A DNA stretch of 44,507 nt. It comes from an uncultured Roseiflexaceae bacterium. Its GTDB lineage: Bacteria > Chloroflexota > Chloroflexia > Chloroflexales > Roseiflexaceae. Positions 8,843 through 16,797 of the stretch are shown here, piece after piece (within the stretch, counting starts at the first letter, position 1; each line of letters opens with the position of its first letter). The stretch is taken from assembly GCA_937988885.1 (NCBI GenBank), contig CALKHR010000138.1, forward strand, positions 1 to 44,507, read 5' to 3'. The position numbers and the translations under genes were made by a program. Under the pieces are notes generated by a model. The model had not been told where the DNA came from. It saw only the letters and a program-made list of their open reading frames with translations, and did no database searches.

Positions 8843-9466
8843 CTAATACAGCCGTTGGGTGTACGCTTCTTCAAGCGAACAATCGAGATCAGCAGCGGTT
8901 TGGTCTTTGATTTGCATATGATCTAAGAATATTGTACCAGCAGTTGGCAAGTTTGTGCGATCCGGCCAGCGCTCCGGTTCCCACAATCCTGAACGGCGGA
9001 AGGCTTTCGCGCAGTGCAGGTAGCACTCGTTCACCGTCACGCCGATCGCCAACTGCGGGCGCTTGCCCTTCACGATCAGTTGCTCCAGCAGCGCGGGGTC
9101 CTGCGTAAGCACCGCCTCGCCGTTCACCCGCAACGTCTCGCCCATCCCCGGCACAAGAAACAACAGGCCAATATGCGGATTCGACAGGATATTGCGCAAC
9201 GTGTCCATCCGGCGGTTGCCGGGGCGCTCGGCGATCACCAACCGCTTGGAATCGAGCACCAACACCGAGCCGGGCAGATCACCGCGCGGCGAAACATCGC
9301 ACTCGCCAGCCGCGTTGGCCGTGCTCACCAAAACAAAGGGCGAATGAGCGATAAAATTGCGGCAATGATCATCGAGCGCGGGCAACACCTTGCGCTGCAC
9401 CAACTCCGTTGGCCACCCCATCAATTCACGTAACTCCGCCTCAGATGTGATTGTTTGCTCAAACAT
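8843..9466 (-). CDS. Pyridoxamine 5'-phosphate oxidase-like flavin-binding protein
   Basis: 207 aa from the ATG at 9466, chosen because GGAGGAG lies just upstream; an in-frame start at 9610 would add a hydrophobic but unconserved extension. The split-barrel core is clear: FVLVSTANAAGECDVSPRGD at about residues 44-63, a stretch with ERPGNRRMDTLRNIL, NPHIGLLFLVPG and LRVNGEA. This resembles the MSMEG_1061/FMN-binding PNPOx subfamily, whose members reduce or bind flavin or heme-like ligands and do not make PLP. It lies upstream, on the same strand, of the DtxR-like and DUF2470 genes. PNPOx and DUF2470 domains are fused in HugZ proteins. Exact substrate unknown. Confidence 0.85.
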   Translation of the reverse strand: MFEQTITSEAELRELMGWPTELVQRKVLPALDDHCRNFIAHSPFVLVSTANAAGECDVSPRGDLPGSVLVLDSKRLVIAERPGNRRMDTLRNILSNPHIGLLFLVPGMGETLRVNGEAVLTQDPALLEQLIVKGKRPQLAIGVTVNECYLHCAKAFRRSGLWEPERWPDRTNLPTAGTIFLDHMQIKDQTAADLDCSLEEAYTQRLY

Positions 9467-9625
9467 CGCTCCTCCTCTCTGCCCTATCACATTTACAGAC
9501 CGCACTTTCAGGCTCAGACCGTTGAATACACCCGTGAGAACCGTTGCAATTCCGGCATCTAATACCAATGCCAGCAAGAATAACACGGTTTCGAAACATT
9601 TGCGATCCATGCTGGAATGAATGAC

Positions 9626-9658
9626 AAAAAATCAGCGACAGGACACCCTGCCGCTGAT
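9626..9658 (-). terminator. Intrinsic terminator after the DNA methylase gene
   Basis: The stem 9631-9642 with 9647-9658 (11 bp with one A-C mismatch) has an ACAC loop and is followed on the minus strand by six T (plus-strand A at 9626-9631, partly in the stem). It ends the glycosyltransferase-methylase unit, 25 bp past the methylase stop. Confidence 0.8.
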
Positions 9659-9682
9659 CTGCATACCAGGTGTGTGGGATGG

Positions 9683-10804
9683 CTACTGTTTCTTGAACAA
9701 GAAGATATACTCGTGCTTAAAGACGTAGAAGCCGCCCTGCAACGCCCGATAGCGCCACAGCTCCTTTTGGGCGCGCTTGCCCGAAGTCTCCTCGAAATTC
9801 TTGACCACAATGCTCTTGAGCGAGAAGCCGCGCTTCATCACCTCGTTCATGGTCTGGAAGCCCAGCGGAATCCAATCGCCCTTTGCGTACTTATCGCCGA
9901 TCACCAGCACCAAGTGCCGTCCACGGTCCAGCACGGTGGCCACGTTCTCCACAATCTGGCCCATCAACTCCAGGAACGCATCGACCGAGGCCACATTTGA
10001 GAGGTCGCGGGAATCGTCGCTAAACTTGATGATGTCGAAGTAGGGCGGGTGCATTATCACCAACTGCGCCGATTGCTGGCCGTGCTCGGCGAGTTGCGCC
10101 CGAAAATCGAAGGTGGTGCTATCGCCCTGCAACATCGAAGCAACGACACCATGCGGATTCGGCGTGTTCTCTAACTGTTGGCGCACCTGCTCGACCATGG
10201 TCTGCTGCAACTCCACGCCGATCGTATTGCGGCCCCAGCGCAGCCCCTCCAGCAGCGTGGTGCCCGACCCAGCGAACGTATCGATCACCCACTCGCCGGG
10301 CTTAGTGTAGCGGCGCATCATCTGATTGGGGATCTGCGGCACAAAGTTGCCCCAGTAGCCCGCCTTATGTCCACCCGTCCGATCGCGACGCTCGATGATC
10401 CACAAACTATCGGTGTGGATATCCTCGTATTCCTTCCAGCGATGCAGGTTAATATCGTTGATCGCGGTGGTTTTCACGGCGCTGATCGCCCGCGTCAACC
10501 GATCGACATAGTAGTGCGCCCGTTCGAGCGTCTGCGCCTCACCGATCTGCGTCAGATCATCCAGCAGATACGAACGCCCCAATGTGATCGCGTCGGCCTC
10601 CTCACTATGCAGAGGACTCTCGGCATCATCGATCTCGCGCAGCAGATCGGCAATCAGCCCGCGCAACACCTCAAGGTTCGTGCTCGCGCGCATCTTCCCC
10701 AATGCAGCGCGCAACCGTTCACCATCAAGCGCCAACGGCACCGCAGCCTCGTCGATATCGCCTCCCAGCGACAAAGGTTGATCGTTAAGCGTGCTATCCC
10801 GCAT
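9683..10804 (-). CDS. Orphan N4/N6-type DNA methyltransferase
   Basis: 373 aa from the ATG at 10804 (GGGAG upstream); a longer in-frame start at 10864 is less likely. The SAM-binding motif I, DTFAGSGTTLLEG, begins at D175, and the catalytic motif IV is HPPY at 252-255. Motif I precedes motif IV, the reverse of the usual beta-class order of SPPY/DPPY enzymes with this FxGSGTT type. About 130 residues of predicted helix precede the domain, with a conserved-looking GNFVPQIP segment just before motif I. No restriction endonuclease is adjacent, so it is an orphan, perhaps regulatory. A Trm11-like RNA methyltransferase has the same motif order and is the main alternative, but there is no THUMP domain. 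It lies 69 bp downstream of the glycosyltransferase gene. Confidence 0.8.
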   Translation of the reverse strand: MRDSTLNDQPLSLGGDIDEAAVPLALDGERLRAALGKMRASTNLEVLRGLIADLLREIDDAESPLHSEEADAITLGRSYLLDDLTQIGEAQTLERAHYYVDRLTRAISAVKTTAINDINLHRWKEYEDIHTDSLWIIERRDRTGGHKAGYWGNFVPQIPNQMMRRYTKPGEWVIDTFAGSGTTLLEGLRWGRNTIGVELQQTMVEQVRQQLENTPNPHGVVASMLQGDSTTFDFRAQLAEHGQQSAQLVIMHPPYFDIIKFSDDSRDLSNVASVDAFLELMGQIVENVATVLDRGRHLVLVIGDKYAKGDWIPLGFQTMNEVMKRGFSLKSIVVKNFEETSGKRAQKELWRYRALQGGFYVFKHEYIFLFKKQ

Positions 10805-10873
10805 AGGCGTCTCCCATTGTGAAGAAGTGCGACGTCGTACAGCGCAAAGACTATCAACGCGCAAGGCCCAGAA

Positions 10874-13060
10874 TCATTCTACACGCATTCGCCGCACAAG
10901 CAATACTCGCTGCTGTTCGGCTTGCCATTCCTGCAAAATAAAACCAGGCCTACCCAAACTTGTGGGCATCGCTGCCACCACAGGCAAGTCGTAAGGCAAC
11001 TTCGCAAGGTTCATAAAACGATACGGGCCGATCGCATGCACCGTATTGAAGGTCGTGCCACCGTGCTCCACCTCGATCAGCGCCTGCGCTTCGGCGGGAG
11101 GCATCGGCTGCGCCGCCAGCACAAAAATGTACGGGAACGGCATCCGATCGTCGATCCAAACCTGGTCGTAGTCGGGCGCGTGATGCACAGCCGCAGCCAT
11201 CGCCTCGGCCAAGCCATCCTGATACTTGCCAGCGATCGCCTCGGGGAAGCGCGTGAGATACGCGTTGTAGGCCAGCCCACCCTGCCAGAGCAGCGCCACG
11301 GCCACCACGGCCATCGCCACGAACTGCGCCTGCTTGGCCTGCGCCACCCAACGCCCGAGCGCCTCCCACAGCAGCGCCGCGCCGAGGCCCACCAGCAACG
11401 CATACAACGGCGCAATCAATAGCGCGCGAGTCATCTGCGGGTTGGGGGTCATCAGGCTCGCGGGCAGCGGAGAGATCAGCAGCGCGCCCACGATCAGCCA
11501 CCACACCAAGTGGGTATCGCGCGGCTGTGCCTCATCGTGGCCCCACGTGCGGCCAACGCAGCGCGCGATCAGCAGCACCAAGCCCAAGATCACCAACGGC
11601 GCTTCGATCGGCAACTGCACGCCGGTATTGGGCAGACCGTTCGAGGCGTCACCGGTCAGGTAGTAGAAACTCGGCGACCAGTAGACGCCGTAGCCCTGCA
11701 ACCACAGGCTCACCCACTCCAGCGGCGTATCGGCGCGCAGCAACTTGCTCTGTGCGCGCATCCCACTATCGGCGTTGAACAGCGTCACCTGGAAGAACGG
11801 CAGCCAGAACACCAGCAGCAGCACCCCAGCGGGCAACCACGTGCGGATCGCCCCCCAACCGTGCCGCCACAGCGCCAACACCACCGCCACCGCACCGAGC
11901 AGTGGCACCGCCATCTTCATCGTCGGGTAGCCGTACAAACTCGGGCCAGCCGCCAACACCAGCCAAAACGCCGAGCGACGGTCGCCGCGCCGCACAAACT
12001 CCACCGCCGCCCACAGACACAGCATCCAGCAAAAAGGCAGCAACGCGGGAGGCGTCGCAGCGCGGGTGCGCAAAATCTGCCAGGGCGAGATCGCCACCGC
12101 CAGCGCCACGATCAGCGCAGGCACCCAAGGCAAGCGCAACGCCCGCGCCAAGCCGTAGCCCGCCGGGATCGCCAGCGAGCCAGCCACCGCAGCGATCAAC
12201 CGCCCCACCATCATCTGCGGGCCGAAGATCGCCACAAACGGCAGCGAAACGAACGCCAACAGCGGCGACACCCAATCGCCGAACGATTCCAACGCGCCGA
12301 GCGGCAGGAAGTGGCCGAGATGATCGTGGGCCGTGCGCGAGAGATGCCAAGCATCGACCAGACTCACCGCCTCATCTTGGAAGTAGCCCGTCGGCACGTG
12401 ATCGAGTTGGATCAAGCGCAGCGCCAAGCCCAACAGCGTGAGGGCCGCCAGCCAGCCGTAGCCGCGCCGCGCGCACCACCAGACCATCAGCGCCACCGCC
12501 ACGCCGAGCAGCGCCCAAGCCAACGCCGCACCCAGCGCCCACAGCGGCCACCCGCTCGCCTCCGCCCGAATATCGAGCAACTGCACACCCAACCAACGGG
12601 GATCGCCGGAGGGCTGCGCCACGCTCGAATGCAACCGGAACTCCGTCGCGTTCGGCGGCAACAGCACATGGTAGGTGTGGGCCTGTTCGGGCGCCACAAA
12701 GCGCACCAACTCGCCAGTCGCATCGGAAGCGAAGGCCACCTCGGCGGGGTCGCGCCCGGGCCAATTCGCCGCAGTGAGCGTCAGGCTCACCTCGGTCGCG
12801 GCGGTGCCCGCCTTCACGGGGAACACCGTCTCGTAACTCGTCCAAAAATAAGGCCGATCCTCGCCCTCGCGCGCGTACAACCCGAGCGCGTTGGTCGGCG
12901 TCACCACCGGCTGGCGCAGCAACACCAGCAGCGCCGCACCACCAACCAGCAGCGCCAACAGCATCAACCAAAGCCACCACAGGTTGCGCCACCGAGGCAA
13001 CCACGCCCGACCAGGCTGGATCACTGGCCGAACTTGTCTATCCGCCTGGACACCAATCAT
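10874..13060 (-). CDS. GT39/ArnT-like membrane glycosyltransferase
   Basis: 728 aa from the ATG at 13060; a GTG at 13093 is also possible. After a short basic N-terminus there is one helix (about 25-45), a periplasmic beta-rich segment, then about ten hydrophobic helices, a layout like PMT/ArnT-type GT-C enzymes that use polyprenyl-phosphate sugars at the outer face of the membrane. The first helical loop has YFQDEA, which matches the acidic DE/ED catalytic motif of GT-C enzymes. The C-terminal ~150 residues form an extracytoplasmic domain. Acceptor (protein, lipid or polysaccharide) is unknown. It is on the same strand as the small 83-aa gene upstream and the methylase downstream. Confidence 0.82.
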   Translation of the reverse strand: MIGVQADRQVRPVIQPGRAWLPRWRNLWWLWLMLLALLVGGAALLVLLRQPVVTPTNALGLYAREGEDRPYFWTSYETVFPVKAGTAATEVSLTLTAANWPGRDPAEVAFASDATGELVRFVAPEQAHTYHVLLPPNATEFRLHSSVAQPSGDPRWLGVQLLDIRAEASGWPLWALGAALAWALLGVAVALMVWWCARRGYGWLAALTLLGLALRLIQLDHVPTGYFQDEAVSLVDAWHLSRTAHDHLGHFLPLGALESFGDWVSPLLAFVSLPFVAIFGPQMMVGRLIAAVAGSLAIPAGYGLARALRLPWVPALIVALAVAISPWQILRTRAATPPALLPFCWMLCLWAAVEFVRRGDRRSAFWLVLAAGPSLYGYPTMKMAVPLLGAVAVVLALWRHGWGAIRTWLPAGVLLLVFWLPFFQVTLFNADSGMRAQSKLLRADTPLEWVSLWLQGYGVYWSPSFYYLTGDASNGLPNTGVQLPIEAPLVILGLVLLIARCVGRTWGHDEAQPRDTHLVWWLIVGALLISPLPASLMTPNPQMTRALLIAPLYALLVGLGAALLWEALGRWVAQAKQAQFVAMAVVAVALLWQGGLAYNAYLTRFPEAIAGKYQDGLAEAMAAAVHHAPDYDQVWIDDRMPFPYIFVLAAQPMPPAEAQALIEVEHGGTTFNTVHAIGPYRFMNLAKLPYDLPVVAAMPTSLGRPGFILQEWQAEQQRVLLVRRMRVE

Positions 13061-13152
13061 GACAATCCTAGGATATGCTTTTGCAGGCCGCACGAGGACA
13101 ACCTACACGAACCGCAGAGGAGCGGAGGAGGACGCTCGCACCAAGCGAGCAT

Positions 13153-13404
13153 TCAGCGATTCCGCTGATGTTTCGAAGCCAAACGTTCGTTCCCGCGCTT
13201 AAAATTGCCGGTCAGGCGCGCCATCAGCAACTGCGCCTCTTTCCCCTCCAAATCGGCAATCTCATCGAGAAACGCCTGCGCCTGAGGACCTTTCAACGTC
13301 TTCACCACCTTGCGAAACCACATTATCTGCACCGTACCATTCTTGGCGGCACGATAATCAAACGGCTCCTCATCGAGGCGATCACGCTGATCGATCGGAC
13401 TCAT
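13153..13404 (-). CDS. Small conserved hypothetical protein, 83 aa
   Basis: Not recognised as a named family. 83 aa from the ATG at 13404, with GGGAGGG six bases upstream. It is charged and soluble, with predicted helices: FRKVVKTLKG and AFLDEIADLEGKEAQLLMARLTGNFKRG. It has its own consensus promoter (13447-13475) just after the terminator that ends the sigma/anti-sigma unit, which argues for a real, separately transcribed gene. The glycosyltransferase and methylase genes follow on the same strand and may depend on this promoter. Confidence 0.7.
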   Translation of the reverse strand: MSPIDQRDRLDEEPFDYRAAKNGTVQIMWFRKVVKTLKGPQAQAFLDEIADLEGKEAQLLMARLTGNFKRGNERLASKHQRNR

Positions 13405-13446
13405 CGAACCCTCCCTCGCGCAGGCAACATCGATTGCCGTGGCGGT

Positions 13447-13475
13447 ACTATAAAGGTTCCATGCATGCCTGTCAA
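13447..13475 (-). promoter_or_regulatory. Consensus sigma-70-type promoter of the 83-aa gene
   Basis: On the minus strand, TTGACA (13475-13470), 17-bp spacer, TATAGT (13452-13447). All six -35 bases and five of six -10 bases match consensus. The likely start of transcription is about 35 bp before the gene's ATG. Confidence 0.8.
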
Positions 13476-13481
13476 GACAGC

Positions 13482-13512
13482 AAAAGCCCAGCACAACGCT
13501 CTTGTGCTGGGC
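13482..13512 (-). terminator. Intrinsic terminator of the sigma/anti-sigma unit
   Basis: A perfect 11-bp stem (13486-13496 with 13502-13512) with a 5-nt loop is followed on the minus strand by TTTT and further pyrimidines. It lies 26 bp past the anti-sigma stop. Confidence 0.85.
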
Positions 13513-13537
13513 CAGGTCCAACGCCGTATCGTAAACG

Positions 13538-14077
13538 CTACGGGGCGAGCGCAGGTGTAGCAGTGGGAAGCTGCGCGCCGTCGGGCGGCACCACCGTGGG
13601 AGGCAACGGAGTCGGCACCTGCTCTGCAAACCCGCCCGCATCGAAAGGCACTGGCGTAGCAGTCATCTCCACGTAAATAGTTCGCGGCTCCGCCGTACGC
13701 ACCCCGCTCCAAAACAGCCCGAACACCACCATCAGAATCCCCATAGCGACTATCGCCGTCAGACCGCCGAGCGTGAGCCACATCAGCCGCCTGCGCCCCA
13801 GCGCCACCGCCTGACGGGTCGCCACATCGTGCACCGCGCGCTCCTGCCGCAGCGACCCCTCACCGCGCAACTGCATCCGCATACTGCGCGCACCGGCCAA
13901 AAAACCCGCGCACCGCTCGCAACGGCTGAGATGCTCCACGATCAGCGCGCGGCTCCCCTCGCTCACCTCATTATCGAGATACAACGGCAGCAGATCCTGG
14001 ATCAGCACACACTCGCCGAACTCCTGCTGCGCCAATCGGGTGGTGGTCGATTCATGAGGAGGATCAAACTGTGTCAT
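13538..14077 (-). CDS. Zinc-finger anti-sigma factor
   Basis: 179 aa from the second of two adjacent ATG codons (14077; the first is 14080), AAGGAG upstream. The N-terminal domain has the ZAS motif HxxxCxxC (H49, C53, C56), which binds the ECF sigma factor. A single membrane helix spans about residues 98-125, followed by an extracytoplasmic Pro/Thr-rich tail of about 50 residues. It overlaps the end of the sigma-factor gene by 14 bp, so the two are translationally coupled. The expected job is to hold the sigma factor at the membrane until an envelope or redox signal releases it; the signal is unknown. Confidence 0.88.
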   Translation of the reverse strand: MTQFDPPHESTTTRLAQQEFGECVLIQDLLPLYLDNEVSEGSRALIVEHLSRCERCAGFLAGARSMRMQLRGEGSLRQERAVHDVATRQAVALGRRRLMWLTLGGLTAIVAMGILMVVFGLFWSGVRTAEPRTIYVEMTATPVPFDAGGFAEQVPTPLPPTVVPPDGAQLPTATPALAP

Positions 14078-14639
14078 CATCGGCTCCTTCAAGTTCGCGA
14101 AAAGCGCTGCGAAAGGCGTTCCGCGCACGGAACAGCGACACCTTCACCGCCGCCAAACTCATCCCCAACACATCGGCGATCTCGATATACGACAACCCCT
14201 CGGCATCGCGCAGCAGCAACACACTGCGATACCGTTCGGGCAACTGCGCCAACGCCAAACCGATCCGATCGCGCTGCTCGTTCGCCGCCGCCTGCCGCAC
14301 CGGATCACCAGCGTTTCGCCCATCGGGGATAGCCGTCAACACATCGGTATCGACCCGCACCGCACTAGGGCGCCGCAACGAGTTCAGGTACAGGTTACGG
14401 GCGATGCGAAACAGCCACGTCGCCACCGAGCAATCGCCCCGGAACGCGACCAAACCCACATACGCCTTCACAAACGTATCCTGAACCAACTCCTCGGCCA
14501 ACTCCGGCGAACCGCACAACCGCTGCAAATACCGCAGCAATGGCTCGCGATACTGGCGGTACAGCGCTTCGATATCGGGAGGCTCATCTGCACGCTCAGC
14601 AGCCGCAGCAATGCTGAAACAGTGAAGCAATAGGCCCAT
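14064..14639 (-). CDS. ECF RNA polymerase sigma factor
   Basis: 191 aa. Region 2 is at about residues 25-90 (LYRQYREPLLRYL, AEELVQDTFVKAY, TWLFRIARNLYLNSLRR) and region 4 at about 128-182 (LPERYRSVLLLRDAEGLSYIEIADVLG, then VKVSLFRARNAFR). Region 3 is absent, as in the ECF group (RpoE/SigW-like). AGGAG precedes the ATG. The gene overlaps its anti-sigma partner. A GGAAC element upstream resembles an ECF -35 box, but a matching -10 at proper spacing was not seen before the start codon, so autoregulation is not established. Confidence 0.93.
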   Translation of the reverse strand: MGLLLHCFSIAAAAERADEPPDIEALYRQYREPLLRYLQRLCGSPELAEELVQDTFVKAYVGLVAFRGDCSVATWLFRIARNLYLNSLRRPSAVRVDTDVLTAIPDGRNAGDPVRQAAANEQRDRIGLALAQLPERYRSVLLLRDAEGLSYIEIADVLGMSLAAVKVSLFRARNAFRSAFRELEGADDDTV

Positions 14640-14908
14640 CGCGCTCTCCTGTCAAAACGTTCCACTACAAGAGACACACAACGCCATGAAAAGTTACAAG
14701 GCTGCTACTACCGCGAGGCGCATAGCGGAACACACCTCATACCAAAGCCATGTTTTTGTTGGGAAAAGAGAGCAACCACCATATACCCGCCCGTCGCTCT
14801 GGGCCAACGGCCCGCATCCGCCACGCCCGTCCGTGGGCGCGAAGATGGCGCTGCGCGCCAACGCGCCAAACGCCCCGCAACCCCAGCGCCGCCAACGACA
14901 TCACGCAT
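14640..14908. other. Divergent intergenic region, no gene seen
   Basis: Between the sigma factor (minus) and the ECF transporter (plus). It is GC-rich, with small inverted repeats at 14846-14860 and about 14824-14839. Overlapping short frames on both strands have no recognisable content. Confidence 0.45.
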
Positions 14909-14937
14909 TTGACAGAACATCCAAGCGCGAGTATATT
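14909..14937 (+). promoter_or_regulatory. Near-consensus promoter upstream of the ECF transporter
   Basis: TTGACA (14909-14914), 17-bp spacer, TATATT (14932-14937): 11 of 12 consensus bases. The leader to the ecfA start would be about 165 nt. Confidence 0.75.
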
Positions 14938-14989
14938 GTCCACTATCTTAATCAAGTTTCATTTGAATAGAAACTTTCTCAACGAAAAA

Positions 14990-15018
14990 TTGACAAAGTG
15001 CGCCTTACGAGTCACAAT
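14990..15018 (+). promoter_or_regulatory. Second possible promoter upstream of the ECF transporter
   Basis: TTGACA (14990-14995), 17-bp spacer, CACAAT (15013-15018, 4 of 6). It would give a leader of about 83 nt. Weaker than the upstream promoter in its -10 box. Confidence 0.5.
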
Positions 15019-15079
15019 GTAGCCACCGCGCAGAGTTCAAAAGAGATTGGCATATTTACAGCCCAAGAAGGCTGTGTAT

Positions 15080-15110
15080 AAGGAATCGCAACCTTCGGGT
15101 TGTGGCTATG
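15080..15110 (+). promoter_or_regulatory. Ribosome-binding site, UUCG hairpin and start codon of ecfA
   Basis: AAGGA at 15080-15084 is 23 nt from the ATG at 15108, too far for normal initiation. Between them, 15087-15093 and 15098-15104 form a 7-bp stem (one G-U) closed by a C(UUCG)G tetraloop. If the stem forms, the linear gap becomes about 5 nt, an ideal spacing. A GTG at 15102 lies inside the 3' arm. The geometry is seen in the sequence; its use is inference. Confidence 0.55.
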
Positions 15111-16745
15111 GACACACCATCAACAGCTAACGCCCTGATTGCGGTAGAGCAGTTGAGTTTCACCTACCGCCGCGCACACGAGCCAGCCATCACCGACATT
15201 TCATTCGAGGTACGGGCGGGCCAAGTCCTGCTGATCGCCGGGCCGAGCGGCTGCGGCAAAAGCACCGTGCTGCGCTGCCTCAACGGCCTCATCCCCAACA
15301 CCTACCGGGGCGAACTCACAGGCAGCATTCGCATCAACGGCACCGACACCCGCGAACTGAGCATCGCCGACATCTCGCGCGTGGTCGGCAACGTGCTGCA
15401 AGACCCCGAGCGCCAGATCGTCGCGTCGCACGTGCTCGAAGAAGTCGCCTTCGGCCTCGAAAACCTGGGCCGTCCCGTCGACGAAATCCTGGAGCGCAGC
15501 AAACAGACGCTCGACCGCCTCAACATGCTGCACCTCGCCCCGCGCGAAACCTTTACGCTCTCGGGTGGCGAGAAGCAGAAACTGGCGGCTGCGGGTGTGC
15601 TCGTGCTGGAACCGCGCGTACTCCTGCTCGATGAGCCGCTCGCGAACCTCGACCCAGCCAGCGCCGCCGAATCGCTCGCTCTCTTCCGCCGCCTCGCCGA
15701 TGCTGGGCACGCCGTGGTGATCGTCGAACACCGCATCGAGGAGGTGCTGAGCATCAACCCCGAGCGCGTGCTGCTGATGGACCAGGGCCGCATCATCTAC
15801 GATGGCGCCGCCGCCGAAGTCGGCACATACGCCGACCCACGCGCCGTCAAACTGCCAGCACCCGTCGCGATCCAGCGCTTCCGCGAGCTAGCAATCGCGC
15901 CGCCGCCACCACCGCCGAGCCTGAACAGCGCGCCGAACAGCACACCGCTGATCGAACTGCGCGATGTGCACTTCAGCTACACCGATCGACCCATTCTGCG
16001 CGGCGTGAACCTCAGCGTCTACCCGGGCGACCGCATCGCCCTGCTCGGGCCGAACGGCAGCGGCAAAAGCACGCTCGTCAAACAGATGATCGGCCTGCTG
16101 CGCCCCAAACAAGGCACAGTCTACCTTTCCGGTGAGCCGACCAACAAACTGAGCGTGGCGCAGATCGCCAAAACGGTCGGCTACGTGTTCCAGAACCCGT
16201 CGCACATGCTGTTCGCGCCCGATGTGCGCAACGAATTAGCGTTCGGGCCGCGTAACATCGGCCAGAGTGAGGATGAGATCGCCCGCAACACCGCCGAGGC
16301 GTTGGAGTTGGTGGGTTTGGCGGGCTTCGAGGATCGACCGCCGCTCACACTCTCGTTTGGGCAGCAGCGACGCCTGTGCATCGCCAGCGTCATCGCTATG
16401 CGCTCGCAGGTGCTGCTGATGGACGAACCGACCGCCGGGCAAGATTACCGCTCCTACACCCATTTTATGGATGGAATCCAGAGCTTGGGTGTGTTCGCAG
16501 CCCAGATCTTCATCACCCACGATATCGATCTCGCGCTGAGCTACGCCAACCGTGTGATCCTGTTCGCCGATGGGCGGATCGTGGCCGATGGCGCGCCACA
16601 CACCATCCTTGCCCAAACGGAACTACTTGAACGTTGCCGCCTGCGCTCGACCTCGCTGTTGGAGGAAAACATTCGGCTGTTGCCGCAGACCAAGGCGTTC
16701 CAACGCCTCGAACAGTTGGCCACACTCAATGAATTTCGTCTGTAA
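15108..16745 (+). CDS. ECF transporter double ATPase (EcfA-EcfA' fusion)
   Basis: 545 aa from the ATG at 15108 (GTG at 15102 would add two residues). Two complete ABC domains in one chain. The first has Walker A GPSGCGKST at 45-53, LSGGE and LLLDEPLANLD. The second has Walker A GPNGSGKST at 314-322, LSFGQ at 415-419 and LLMDEPTAGQD. A proline-rich linker lies near residue 265. Such fusions power group-II energy-coupling-factor importers of vitamins or their precursors. The S component and EcfT follow on the same strand at 52 and 58 bp, giving a complete dedicated transporter. No thiamine or riboflavin riboswitch was recognised in the leader. Confidence 0.92.
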   Translation: MDTPSTANALIAVEQLSFTYRRAHEPAITDISFEVRAGQVLLIAGPSGCGKSTVLRCLNGLIPNTYRGELTGSIRINGTDTRELSIADISRVVGNVLQDPERQIVASHVLEEVAFGLENLGRPVDEILERSKQTLDRLNMLHLAPRETFTLSGGEKQKLAAAGVLVLEPRVLLLDEPLANLDPASAAESLALFRRLADAGHAVVIVEHRIEEVLSINPERVLLMDQGRIIYDGAAAEVGTYADPRAVKLPAPVAIQRFRELAIAPPPPPPSLNSAPNSTPLIELRDVHFSYTDRPILRGVNLSVYPGDRIALLGPNGSGKSTLVKQMIGLLRPKQGTVYLSGEPTNKLSVAQIAKTVGYVFQNPSHMLFAPDVRNELAFGPRNIGQSEDEIARNTAEALELVGLAGFEDRPPLTLSFGQQRRLCIASVIAMRSQVLLMDEPTAGQDYRSYTHFMDGIQSLGVFAAQIFITHDIDLALSYANRVILFADGRIVADGAPHTILAQTELLERCRLRSTSLLEENIRLLPQTKAFQRLEQLATLNEFRL

Positions 16746-16797
16746 TGCACGATAGACTGCCCGTTAGGTTCCAATTTTAGAAGGAGGCACGTTCCCC

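Noticed and set aside
11510..13168. 552-codon open frame opposite the glycosyltransferase
   Set aside because: It is rich in Arg, Gln, His and Pro, as expected of the antisense frame of a GC-rich membrane-protein gene.
14690..15022. Open frames of 70-94 codons between the sigma factor and ecfA
   Set aside because: They overlap one another on both strands, cover the promoters, and show no domain.
14909..15107. TPP or FMN riboswitch upstream of ecfA
   Set aside because: The conserved cores of these riboswitches were not seen by eye.
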